DNA of 64,000 nucleotides from Epiperipatus broadwayi (taxonomy: Eukaryota; Onychophora; Udeonychophora; Euonychophora; Peripatidae): NCBI GenBank assembly GCA_028023455.1, contig JAQFVV010000180.1:1118001-1182000 (forward strand), written 5' to 3'. The notes beneath the pieces are model-generated. The model did not search any database and was not told the DNA's origin. It worked only from the letters and a program-made list of their open reading frames with translations. A program made the translations under genes and the position numbers. The stretch's first letter is position 1. Each line of letters begins with the position of its first letter. Below are positions 48,992 through 60,035 of this stretch, in pieces.

Positions 48992-49050
48992 ATTCAATAT
49001 CTCCAGAATAGTTTCTGGCTTACGGCCTTAGTCAGTAGGGAGCCTTGGAT
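48992..49050 (-). ncRNA. Degraded hammerhead copy
   Basis: This has the same layout as 48551-48609, but the core reads CUGACUA, so G8 is lost. GGC-CGUAA-GCC and GAAACUAUUC remain. It is not expected to cleave. Confidence 0.5.
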
Positions 49051-49699
49051 ATAAGAGCACTGAATCTAGATCTTAAGACTCATGGTTTTGTAGTTAAATG
49101 GAAATAAAATGTGGTTGCTGGAGGGTTGGATTAGATCCTAAGATCTAGATGCAGTGCTCTCAGATCCAAGACACCTCACTGATGAAGGCTGGTTTTGTAG
49201 TTAAATGGAGATAACAGGTATTTGCTGGAGGGTTACATTAGATCCTAAGTTCTAGATGCAGTGAAGGCCATAAGCCAGAAACTAGTCTGGGGATATTGGA
49301 TGAATAGGCACTAGATGGGAATTTTATGTACAAGCCTTCTGGCATCCATTGATTACTCTAGCTTGCTGTGTGTGGCAAAATATATAGTGAGTTTTTGCCT
49401 GTTTTAACAACAGTTATACACAAGCAATAAGAAGAGATGGTCATGTGATGTTTATTGGCTTAAAACCAATCCTGCCTAATAGGATAGTGGTGGATATGGT
49501 TATTAAAGAACCAAAGACACCAAAATGCATGTGTACTGAACTGGGTTCAGATCCATATGACTATATAAGCTAATGGGCTTGGATTGGAAACATTAAGGTG
49601 TTTTCAATTTAAGACTCATGGTTTTGTAGTTAAATGGAGATAAAAGATAATTGCTGGAGGGTTGCATTAGATCCTAAGATCTAGATGCAGTGCTTTCAG

Positions 49700-49758
49700 A
49701 TCCAAGGTTCTTCACTGACAAAGGCCATAAGCCAGAAACTAGTCTGGGGATATTGGAT
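49700..49758 (+). ncRNA. Hammerhead motif with core mutation
   Basis: The plus strand shows AUCCAA, UCUUCA, CUGACAA, stem II GGC-CAUAA-GCC, GAAAC-UA-GUC, then UGGGGA and UUGGAU. Both parts of stem I and the ACUAGU stem III are perfect, but the core has A in place of G8, which should impair cleavage. It shows the architecture of the family most clearly. Confidence 0.6.
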
Positions 49759-49905
49759 GAGTAGGCCCTAGATGGGGGATTTTACGCACAAGCCTTCTGG
49801 CATCCATTGATTACTCTGTGTGTGGCAATATATATATAGTGAGTTTTTCCTGTTTTAACAACAGTTATATACACAAGCATAAAAGGAGATGGTCATGTGA
49901 TGTTT

Positions 49906-50220
49906 ATTTAAAACATTATTATATTTAAAATGGAATTTAATTACTAATATTTATCAGCGATGATGATGATCATAACTAATCTCATAGCACAAAATTTAGA
50001 TTCCTATAAATTTATAGTTATTTACAAGAAACATTATTATGCTCAAGCAGTGATTTAACCAGTAGTATTCACCATTGATGATGATGGTCAAAACCTATTG
50101 GCATAACATAAAATTTTAGCTTTTTGTTATAAACCTATACTTACTTACCCAAAAAAATCATTATATATAAATTACTATCCAACGCTTAACATTTGTTAGT
50201 GATGATGAATGATTATAATT
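49906..50220. repeat. Degenerate minisatellite, right part
   Basis: Continuation of the array at 48100-48446, with GATGATGAT(G)...CAAAAC/CATAAC phrases near 49960, 50080 and 50200. Confidence 0.6.
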
Positions 50221-51318
50221 AAATGACAAAGTCAAAAAAAAAATATTACTAATAATAAGAATGTGAAAGTCAAATACTGTATAATTATATTTATTAAGAT
50301 TCTTCCCTCCAATAATACAAATTTTAATCATCTAATTGACTTCAATTATTATATTAATCAAATACATTATCAAAATAAAATATCTAATATTGTATGTATG
50401 ACCAAATAAGATTAAATATACGTGTGTGTTCTTACCCATTTTAAAATAAGCTGGTTTAAAATGAAACATAATAAAAAAACATATTCCATTTAATGCTTAT
50501 TTAATATTTCTTCCAGCTTTATTATATATATGTCATAACGGTAATAAAATTTATCCACACAATATGTGTGTGTTTACTTTCATACGTGTGACTCTGCTAT
50601 TAATTTGTTTTATTAAACTAAACATTAGTAATCACTAAGATTTTAGTCTAACCTACTTTTGACTTGTTTGCATAAGCTGTTACTCACACACCCCCATTGT
50701 GATATGCCAACATATATATTATGTTAAAATGTATCTCTTCAAATTATTCATTGATACATAAACCATATATATATATAAGAAAATATTATTAAATCTTGAG
50801 CAAAAAACAACTTAAATCAAATTTAAATATGCTAATAAATAACAACAAAAAAAAACATTATAAAAATAGATATTAACAAAGGGCTCAAGTACTCTTAACT
50901 ACTCTTAACTCAATAAATGACAATAATAAAAGACATTTTGTCATTATAATATATATAAAGAAATATTCAAAGATAATGAAATATTAATTTTAATAATTTC
51001 AAAATGTAGGTGATGTTTTTATACAGTAATGATAATAATACAATCAATAAACAAGCTTTTAATGTTTATGTATTAAAAGAAAAAGAAAAGATGTTTGACT
51101 CATAGAAATAGTCTCATACGATTGCTTTTAATAAGTAAAAAGAAAAAAATAATAAAATTGTAGTTACCATCCATTGCAGTTCTTGCTAAAGTCCTAGGTT
51201 TAAACAACAGTCTGACGACATATATATAACTTCGGACTGCGTTGGATTTAGCTAGTTTTTATCATTTCAAAGTTATTACCAGCACTTTTGAAGAATATAA
51301 AGAAATTTTTAAAAAAAC

Positions 51319-51319
<1 letters not shown>

Positions 51320-51397
<78 letters not shown>

Positions 51398-51428
51398 CAG
51401 TAGCAATAGTAGTAATAGTAGTAGTAGA
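51320..51428. repeat. (AGT)n microsatellite, about 36 copies
   Basis: A nearly pure AGT run with a few interruptions (AGC, AAT) at the 3' end. It produces artificial serine and leucine runs on the two strands; neither is a gene. Confidence 0.95.
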
Positions 51429-52159
51429 TTGGTAATATTTGAAAAGAGCAATAAAGAAGGTGCTGAAAAAGGCTTTTTATATATAAAATTATTATTATTG
51501 ATTATCTAGCTATAGTAAAAAAAATATTATGAAAAATGTAAGCAACAATTCAGCCAAATCATAATATGTCCTGCTTCTTATCCGTTTACATAAGTAATTA
51601 TTTGTTTTAAATTAAATTGCTCAGCTATAATATATATTTCTGTCTTTATAAAATGGATGTTTGACTCCTACAGTGATTTGTTTTGATTATATTCATTTTT
51701 AATGTCCATTAGTACTTATCAAAATTAGTTCTAATAGATTTTTTTATACAGCTTTTTAATAAATGCATTCAATATGAAACATTGAATACTTTGCCAACAA
51801 TAGTTTGATTTATTTTAAACTCATATATGTTCAACATTTCTTGGTATTAGAGTATCTACTTATTTTACTTTTTATTTATATTCTTTTAATCACTTGTTCT
51901 GATTCATGCTACAAAAATGTAACATTGGTAATGTAATGCTATAACTGGGGCTTTGTGCCCTGGTGTATTGATAGCATTTTATTACAACACTTGGAATTAT
52001 AAGTTCTTGAATATATGAGACCCTAATTAATTTGTATTCTATTTTTAACAAAATAATTTCACAGTTATATTTTACACTTGGCCAAACAAAATACAAAGTC
52101 TTATGCAAATTATAAAAATAAAAAAAAGACAAACTTTTATCATCCAGCATATTGTAAAC

Positions 52160-52715
52160 CCCAAAGAAGATTTTTATCCATATATTTGTCTATTTACCTA
52201 CTTATCTATTTGCTTTTCTCTTTAAATATATTTTTGTTTATCTGCATACCTATATAATTATCTGTTTCCTTTGATTGTCTGTCCCTCCTTCTCTACCTAT
52301 GACACTAAGTCACTATCTGTATATCTATGACCTATCTATTTTCCCACCTTCATATCTGTCTTCCCTTTATCTCCTCATTTACTTCCACATCTATTGTACC
52401 TATTTACATATCTTATCTGTCAGTTAACATTCCTGCCTGTCTGTTATCTTTCATCCTCTTATCAATATATCAATCTAACTATCCTGCCTTTTTATATATC
52501 TATCTATATGTCTATTTATTTCTCTATTTATCCATCAATCCAGTAATCATATATCTTCCTACCTATTTACCTATCTGTCTAATCATGGTCTTATCTGATT
52601 ATCTCTCTACTTACCTACCTACCTAACTATCTGTCTGTCTGCCTATATGTCTATATATATATATTTAACTATCTATATATCCATCTATTCAACTATCTAT
52701 CTTACTATCTATATA
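52160..52715. repeat. Degenerate tetranucleotide microsatellite (CTAT/CTGT/CTAC)
   Basis: About 550 bp of pyrimidine-rich CTAT-, CTGT- and TTAC-like tetranucleotides. The plus-strand frame 52327-52626 is an artefact of it. Confidence 0.85.
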
Positions 52716-53853
52716 TAATGTTGTAATTAGTGCATTTCTTTTTTATGCTTATGATTTGAGTTTTTAATCTTGCTTAAATAATCTTTGAATTTAAATGTTC
52801 CAAGCTAGTAGTCATTTTATAGTTAATCTAGATGGTCATTATATTTTAAGCTGATAAAAAGTTATCTAACTAATTTTGGTTAGAAGATAAACAAGAAAGG
52901 AAATTATCTATTTTGATTATCCAATATTTGATTTGTGTAAATGTCTCTTAGATTTTAATGGTTTGCTATAGAAGAGATGTCAGAGCTACTTAAGACTACG
53001 TTATTTAAGTATGTATCATCATCATTACAAGTTTTTCATAAATGGTATTGTCATTCCAATTAAACAAAAACATAATTGATGATAGAAGTTTAAACAAAAA
53101 ATTACAAATGTGTGTTACTATCATTATGTAAAACAATCTATGAAATGTAAATAGAACCTTGGATATCATGCATGGTTTTTTAATCTCTTTACTCAATTTT
53201 TTAAATACTGTCTTTAACATTTTGTGTAGTCAATTTTTAATGCAAAAGACTTCAAGGAAATGCTCTGCTTATATTACAGAATCAGTTTGACCTTTCTAAT
53301 AAAAATAAGTAATAGTGCATTCTTTTTTTTAAAAAAAATTATAATGTGTATAGTTTGTGTTTGTCATAAAAACTAGTCTTATATTCATTAACCTAACATA
53401 AATATATCTTTTTAATTGCAGCTTCAAAATTGTTATATATAGAGTAGCCTAATCAACTTATTAGACTTAACTCTGTTTTTATTACTATGCTTAGTGTTTT
53501 TATTCCTTGATCGAAATATCCAAAATCGTACTTAGGATCTTCAAGAATGCGTGTTAAGATGCATTCTTGAATAAAACTTTTCTTAAGCTAATTGTACAAT
53601 TGTTTCTCATAAGATGAAATGCAAATGGTTCCTTTTATTTGAAAATTAGCTATTGCCAAATGTCTTATCATTACTAGTAATCTGATATTATTATTATTAA
53701 AATGTTAGTGAAAATATTTTAAAATCAAAGCAACATCAATTTTTTCATTCATTTTTTTTAACAATAATTAAGAACGTATAATCTTTATCTCACCCCCTTC
53801 ATAGAAACCCACCAACCATGAAATATTCATACTAATATGAATAAATTACTTAC

Positions 53854-53989
53854 CATCTGGACTAGTTTTATACTTCAATGATGCAATTTCACTCCAGTGA
53901 AAACCCATTCGACTTTTTACCTCGATAATATATTCAGTATATGGTTTCAGATTAGTCAAATGAATTTGAAATTCAGCTGTAGATATTGT
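53854..53989 (-). CDS. Class I cytokine receptor-like gene, second half of an FN3 domain
   Basis: This 136-bp minus-strand exon has acceptor TATCCTTAG and donor GATG|GTAAGT. It enters in phase 0 and leaves in phase 1. It encodes 45 residues: FQIHLTNLKPYTEYIIEVKS is the strand E-F region (the L.PyTeY...V tyrosine corner of FN3). HWSEIASLKYKTSPD resembles the degenerate WSxWS motif and strand G of class I cytokine receptors (W-S-E-x-A-S). Only one WS half is present, so either the motif is reduced or this domain is not the ligand-binding one. The first half of the domain should lie upstream (above 53989), but I could not locate its exon. The acceptor abuts an (AT)n tract duplicated at 53993-54058. 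Confidence 0.75.
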
Positions 53990-53992
53990 CTA

Positions 53993-54058
53993 AGGATATA
54001 TATATATATATACTACAATTTGTATAAGGATATATATATATATATACTACAATTTGTA
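53993..54058. repeat. Tandem duplication of a 35-bp (AT)n unit beside an exon
   Basis: Two copies of a unit with an (AT)n run and ACTACAATTTGTAT lie 3 bases outside the receptor exon acceptor. They form most of that acceptor's upstream sequence on the minus strand. Confidence 0.85.
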
Positions 54059-57000
54059 TTTGACTTATTATAATAAAAAATATTTCAAAAACTAATAAAA
54101 TAAATTCTCTTTATTAACAGAGAAAATAATTTACTTGATAGAAAAGATGCTAATATAAAAATTCATGAAACTTGAAGTGTAACCTAAAATAGAACATTAT
54201 GGTGTTAACCATATCCATTTCATAAATGAAAGCCATTGAAAAAGATTATATCCAGTGGCAATTAGTGAAAGGAAATCTGCAATTTACTTATTATTTAATG
54301 TTTTAAAATTAAATGTTACCATGATTTTTATATTTAATTGTTATATATAATGTAACCAGATGCATTAAAATAATTAGATAAGTTGGCAGCATGTTCTCAG
54401 GTTTAGTTTAGTATTACTTAATTAATGGGTAAAATAATATTTCATTTTCCCATGCATATTTTAAAATAAAATAATGGGTCTTCAATTAATAAATTTTTTA
54501 AATTCCAAACTGATAGCATGAAAATTCTCAAATGTTAAATAATATGATTTTAATACAGGAATATTTTAATAACATATAAATAGTTGTAGAAGAGAGAAAA
54601 AATTATAAAAGAATGTAAGCTTCTCTCTTTTGCTCTTCAGTAATTATAATTAATTAGTAGTTTTAATTCAAATTATGAAAATGTACCAAGAGAAAAATAA
54701 TTTTCTATTTTTTGTAAATTATTTACTAGATATTAATTTCAACCTTAACAGAGAGATAATCTTTAATAGTATTTTTAAAAAGAATATAAAAAATAAGATA
54801 TTTTTAATTAGTCAGAGTCATTTTTTCCCTTTATCTTTATCTCTCTTCAATGCAAAAGTTAAATCAGTGCAATTAACTGATTATTTTGTTTTCCCTTTGC
54901 AAAAAAAAATTTTAATTAGAAAGTATTATTAAAAATTTTATGATGTTAATTTAAAATCTTGACTTGTTTTTCAATGTCAAAGTTTAAAAAGGGAAATAAT
55001 GAACAATTGTATTTATAATAGAATTATCTAATTGGGTGTTATAACAACCATTATGTTGGAGACAGATTGTGATTGACTTGTAGACAAGATTGTTCTAAAA
55101 ATAATGAGGGTGTGAATAAGTCTGAAGATCCAAGTGTCTGGTGAAAAGATATATTCTTAACTTAGCTGTTGAAGAGAGAGTAGACAAATCTTAATCCAGC
55201 TGATAAAGAAGAAAAAAGCAGAAGTATTTACCCAGATGTTGCATAGTATAGCAGGGATCTTACCCAAACTATTGCATAGAATAGCAGAAGTTGTAATCAA
55301 GCTTTTAGAATACTATGAGTTTAGTCATAAAAATGGTTTCTACAATGAAAAGCATGTGCTAAATTCATCTAAAAGTTAAACATCATTTTCCTCCATTAAA
55401 CTTGCATTCATTGGAATAAAAATGTAGAAAAGTTATCCCCTAAAGTAATTTGCAATTTTGGTCTTGAATCAAGAGCATGACTCTTTGTCTATGTTAGTTT
55501 TACCTGGAAATTTTAGTTGAAAGAATGGATGAAATTTGCTATTTCTTAATCTGGAATTACTGCAAAGCAAGAAAAAAACAAATTAATCATGTACATGTCT
55601 AAAAGTTTTCAAAAAAAAACTTAATTGGAAAAACTGGAAATTGTAACTGGAAAGGACTCCTCAGAAAATAAAACCATGGTTAAAGGTATTTTTTGTGTGT
55701 GCACACTGTATTTTTATTAATATTAAAAAAGATTTTTTTCTTCTAATATAAAAGTAATATTTTTATTTATTGCAAGAATTGATAAATTTAAATATTTCAT
55801 TAAGTTAGCATTTTAAAATTGTGAAACATTTTTTTAAAATCCTGTCAATTTTATTATCCAAAATATGAAATAGTTTTTAGAAAATTTAATTTTTTGTAAA
55901 TTTTTTTTTTTTTTAATATGTTCTTTTTTCATTCATTTTTCCTTCTAAAAATTTAACAAAAGGTTAATTAAGCTAAATCAAAGAATGTTATCTTTGATTT
56001 TGAAAATGTTGTTTTTCCAACTCTTAGTTATTTTAAAGAAATAACTTTATTAAAATTTAATTTTTAAATAGAAATCAACTTAATGATTATACTTTTTATG
56101 AAAAAATATTTTTTGATGAAATGAATGTTTAAAATTTTATATTATCGTCATTTTTTTGTTTATTGTTAATCAATTAATTATTTCATAACTGTCTTAAAAA
56201 TATTTCTTAGTCATAATTTCTTTATTTTATTCAATTCTTGCAGTGTGTGTGTCTTTATTTCATGACAGTGTAATTTTCTAGGATTTGTTTTAAATGATTC
56301 CAATAAAACTAGTTACTTATAATAGAGTAAACGTAGGAATTATTTGAAGTGGTTTATAATAAGCTGCTTTATTTATTTATTTATCTTTTGCTCACACTAA
56401 TAGTTTATAGAGTTCTTGATTCCTGAGCTAGATTTGTGGATAACCGTTATGTAGAGTAGGGATTTATGTTTAGTGTTATAGACATCCAAATGATGATCCT
56501 GACTGACACAAAAGAGATATCCTTTAAGACCCTACACTACATTTCATTTGATTTATTATTTTTTTAGAAATTTAGTTTATAGATGACCAGTACATTAATG
56601 GTTCTAAATGGCCAGAGTCAGAATGTTTTTAGTATTTCAGCATTATTTGACTTATTGTTGTATTTTGATGGAGTAGTACCTAAGTATATGCATCCAGATA
56701 GTTATTGTTTGTATTCCTTTTTTAGGTTTGGCAGTCACAAAATTGATTGATGATTTACTTTTTTTGTTGATCATTCATATTTTTGTGTAATGTTAGTGAA
56801 TTTATAATTAGTTCTGTGCTGATATCTCATGCTCAGTATATTTATTATCATTCCTTTTATATTTGGTATTTATTTTGATTAGTTATATTGAGTTGATAAT
56901 GATGATGATAATTTTCCATCGCCCCAGGGTCACCAATATTTTTCCATACTGTTACAATATTAAATGATGTATAATGCTATATTAAATTCAAATATAAAAA

Positions 57001-58917
57001 ACAGCATGTTTCCTACATCAACAAAGCTTGAATTAACCAGTATTATAGTAAGTTTATTTAGTATATATTTATTATTGTATTTTCTTTCATATAATAAGTT
57101 TATCTTGGCATTGAAACTGATTGTTGTGAAATTTTTAGTTCTTATATATTTAGCTTATTTTTGTTTAATTCTGGATCTAGTGTACATGAAATTTTTCACA
57201 AGTGAAAAATAGTGATACTGATTTTAAAGCCATCCGTGTATGTGGTTGCTTGGTAGCAGTAGATATTATTAGAAAGATTGCTATTAATAACTCTTTTGGT
57301 AAGTATCGAGTCACCACTCTCATAGGACAATGAAAGGGAAGACGTAAGATGAAAGATCAGTGGTATAATATTAATGACAAACAACTATGTCCACACATGC
57401 CCATACACATTTATATATATCACAATAGCTCTTGTGATTATATAGTTTTAAAAAAATAGTTAAAAGAAATCTGAATAAAACAATATGAAAATAACATGAA
57501 ATAAAATTATATTTATTCAGATTTAGATTTGAGATTTTATATTTGCTGATATAAAGTACTTAAATAACTTTAATTAAAAAAAAGCAAATTGTTTTAAAAC
57601 ATTTCATTAAATGCAATACTTTTCTGATAAATTTTACTTCAATTTTAAAAAAATAATAAGTAAACGGGTTTTATTTTAAAAAACAAAAAATTAAATAATT
57701 AAGGAATTTGAAAACATTGACAGCTATTAAAAGGTATTTGTACAGAAACAAATGTTTTTGGTAAAACATATAAAAGGCAAAAAAGATCAATTTAGATATT
57801 GTTATTAACATGTCTCTGTCAGTATAAATACTACCTCCCCTGAGTGAGCTAGCTAGGAACTTTATTGTACTATCGCCACTCTACATTAACCTGTCAGGAT
57901 AATTCTTATGTAAACCATAGGCTTGGCACTTGGAATAGGATACTACTGATGTCCATAAATGTGCAGATAGAGAAATATTGATTAGGAATTTTGAAGGATT
58001 ATTGCCGAGCACATATATATATTTTTATGGTAGGTGAGTTTTAGAATAACTTATCTTCGGGTTAATGGTGACTATACAGTAATTTCAGTAAGTTATAGAT
58101 AATCAGGTTTCATTCAGATAGCATATGATCAATCAATTATAGTTGGTTTTAAGGTGGAAGGCGTAGACCTTTATCAATGTGTTTGTGTTTGTAAGATACA
58201 AATATGTATAAAAAAAAACTTAATGAAAGTTGAATTTGATTTATAACTGCCAAGCTTATATTTTTAAAGTAAATTATATATTGGGATAGATCACCATTTA
58301 TCTCAATATATTATTTCACAATGTGTTTTTCATAATTACTATATTTATGCTTTAAATTATTTTATAATGATCATATAATTAAAAATAGGTTGTTTTTATT
58401 TACTTTAAAAGAAAAAAAAATATGGCCAAACTTTGAAATTTATTTTCTAAGTTTTTTAATTTTATTATTTTATAATTTTTGACATTGTATTCAAATTTGC
58501 CAATCAATTTGCTACAAAAAAGATAAATTATTTATTTAAACCTATTTCAAAACGAACGATCTCAAAATATGGTTTATTTTCTGCATTTCATAAGTATAGG
58601 ATGCAACTTAGCGAATTAAGTATATTTTTTTGCCTTTATTATTTTATTAATTATAAATTTTACAAAATACATTCATTTTATTAAATATTTGATAGTATTA
58701 TAAAATCTATAGACAAATTTTCTTTCAATTTCTTAAATTGCTATACTTACATTATGCATATATTATATCTAATAATCATGCATATACACATGGCAATTTT
58801 TAAATTGACTAATCAATTTATCAGTATTTTTTATTGAAATTTTCTTGGACTCTGCAACTTTGTAATATAAATAATTTGATCTGCAATTAAAGTTGTTCTA
58901 TTAATATATATATATAT
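54059..58917. other. No gene recognised; possible upstream intron
   Basis: This should contain or lead to the receptor exon upstream of 53854. A minus-strand segment at 55504-55559 has a good acceptor and donor, but its phase does not fit. No transposon was recognised. Confidence 0.4.
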
Positions 58918-59016
58918 ATAAAGAGCCTGCGAATAGCTCTAAACAAGCTTATTTATTTATTTATGTATTTTTAATTATAAATGCTACAAGAGATAGTACC
59001 TGAAGCCTTTATCTAT

Positions 59017-59072
59017 GATGGTCCCGATCCCAGACCAGTTTCGAGCTATGGTTCTCTTCAGTGAGGAGCTCA
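59017..59072 (-). ncRNA. Hammerhead ribozyme motif (second Penelope family)
   Basis: The minus strand reads CUGAAGA (a legal CUGANGA), a short stem II closed by G-C, then GAAAC-UG-GUC with GUC as cleavage triplet, followed by UGGGAUC. Stem I next to the core pairs CUCA with UGGG (one wobble). The core is intact, but the distal stem I has been lost to a change at GAGCUC. Confidence 0.6.
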
Positions 59073-59413
59073 AAATACTAACTCAAGCATTTATCTAATT
59101 TTTAAATATTAAGAAAAAGATCTAAATCTTCAGACACCTACATGTCTTCAAATTCAGGTCTTTAACTAAAGAAACTATATGGGCCTGAACTCAATTCAGT
59201 GATCCCATATATTAGTAGGCTTAGCAACTTAATATAGCCAAAGCCCTATTAGCAAAATTACAATATTAATAAAAACAAGTCACTTGTCGTATAACCTATA
59301 TAGCTTGCATTACCAATGTGTACTATATAAAGAGCCTGCTAATAGCTCTAAACAAGCTTTTTTTAATTATAAATGCTACAAGAGGTAGTACCTAAAGCCT
59401 CTATTTATGATGT

Positions 59414-59469
59414 TCCCCATCTCTAGACCAGTTTCAAGCTATGGCTCTCTTCAGTGAGGAGATGGGACA
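59414..59469 (-). ncRNA. Hammerhead ribozyme motif with strong stem I
   Basis: The minus strand has CUGAAGA, stem II and GAAAC-UG-GUC as in the neighbouring copy. In addition CCCAUCUC before the core pairs perfectly with GAGAUGGG after the cleavage site across a small internal loop. A long stem I with an internal loop is what lets natural hammerheads fold at cellular magnesium levels. With all core bases intact, this is the best ribozyme candidate in the window. Confidence 0.7.
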
Positions 59470-59814
59470 ATAGATTCAAAATACTAACTCAAGCCAAGCA
59501 TTTATCTAATTCTTAAATATTAAGAAAAAGATCTAAATCTTCACACACCTACATATTGGTAATGCAAGCTATATAAGTCATGTGACAAGTGACTTATTTT
59601 TATTAATATTATAATTTTGCTAATAGGGCTTTGGCTATATTAAATTGCTAAGCCTACTAATATATGGGATCACTGAATTAAGTTTAGGCCCATATAGTTT
59701 CTTTAGTTAAAGAGCTGAACTTGAAGACATGTAGGTGTCTGAAGATTTAGATCTTTTCTTAATATTTAAGAATTAGATAAATGCTTGGTTTCAGTTAGTA
59801 TTTGGAATCTTAAT

Positions 59815-59871
59815 GTCCATGATCCTCACTGAAAAATGCCATAGCTCGAAACTGGTCTTCGGATGAGGACC
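59815..59871 (+). ncRNA. Hammerhead copy with mutated core
   Basis: In the inverted third copy the core reads CUGAAAA, so G8 is lost. GAAACUGGUC is conserved. It is probably inactive. Confidence 0.5.
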
Positions 59872-60035
59872 ATCATAAATAAAGGCTTCAGATACTATCT
59901 CTTGTAGCATTTATAATTAAAATAAATAAATAAATAAATAAATAAATAAGCTTGTTTAGAGCTATTAGTAGGCTTTTTATATATTACATATTGGTAATGC
60001 AAGCTATATTGGTCATGTGACAAGTGACTTATTTG

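Larger units (their letters stand above)
48447..49905. mobile_element. Array of Penelope-like termini, two per orientation
   Basis: Two copies in one orientation (48447-48890 and 48891-49085) face at least two in the other (49085-49470 and about 49600-49905). All share the GCCACACACAGCA outer arm, the CTTCTGGCAT(C/T)(C/T)ATTGATTACT phrase and a hammerhead region. The outer ends carry a CTGTTTTAACAACAGTTATA...CATGTGATGTTTAT tail. No protein-coding part is present. The array sits inside a minisatellite within the 7.9-kb receptor intron. Confidence 0.8.
31849..53989 (-). other. Partial receptor gene span (four exons, three introns)
   Basis: The exons at 53854, 45920, 32319 and 31849 splice in frame (phases 1, 0, 1) into about 220 residues of three successive FN3 domains. 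Introns are 46000-53853, 32506-45918 (its 5' base abuts the exon end at 45920) and 32110-32318. Type I receptors of this group sit in the plasma membrane, bind helical cytokines and signal through JAK/STAT. That role is inferred from family resemblance only, since no Box1/Box2 or transmembrane region is visible. The similarity is strongest to gp130/Domeless by motif. Confidence 0.6.
58918..60035. mobile_element. Array of Penelope-like termini (second family), two direct plus one inverted
   Basis: Copy 1 (58918-59327) and a shorter copy 2 (59328-59556) run in the same direction, each opening TAAAGAGCCTGC(G/T)AATAGCTC. Copy 3 (59557-60035) is inverted and ends with the complement of that opening plus an (AAAT)n run. 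Shared internal phrases include TTATTAGTAGGCTTAGCAA and AAGATTTAGATCTTTTTC. Each copy has one hammerhead region. The family differs from that at 48447 but uses the same ribozyme layout and a CATGTGACAAGTGACTTAT tail. Confidence 0.8.

Noticed and set aside
51248-51509. Long poly-leucine/poly-serine open frames on both strands
   Set aside because: They are produced by the (AGT)n microsatellite and have no other sequence content.
52327-52626. 99-codon open frame on plus
   Set aside because: It is the translation of a degenerate CTAT/CTGT microsatellite (Y, L, S, I, P rich) and not a gene.
55504-55559. Possible 56-bp minus-strand receptor exon with strong acceptor and donor
   Set aside because: Its only open frame leaves in phase 1, but the exon at 53854-53989 must be entered in phase 0. 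It does not look like the first half of an FN3 domain.
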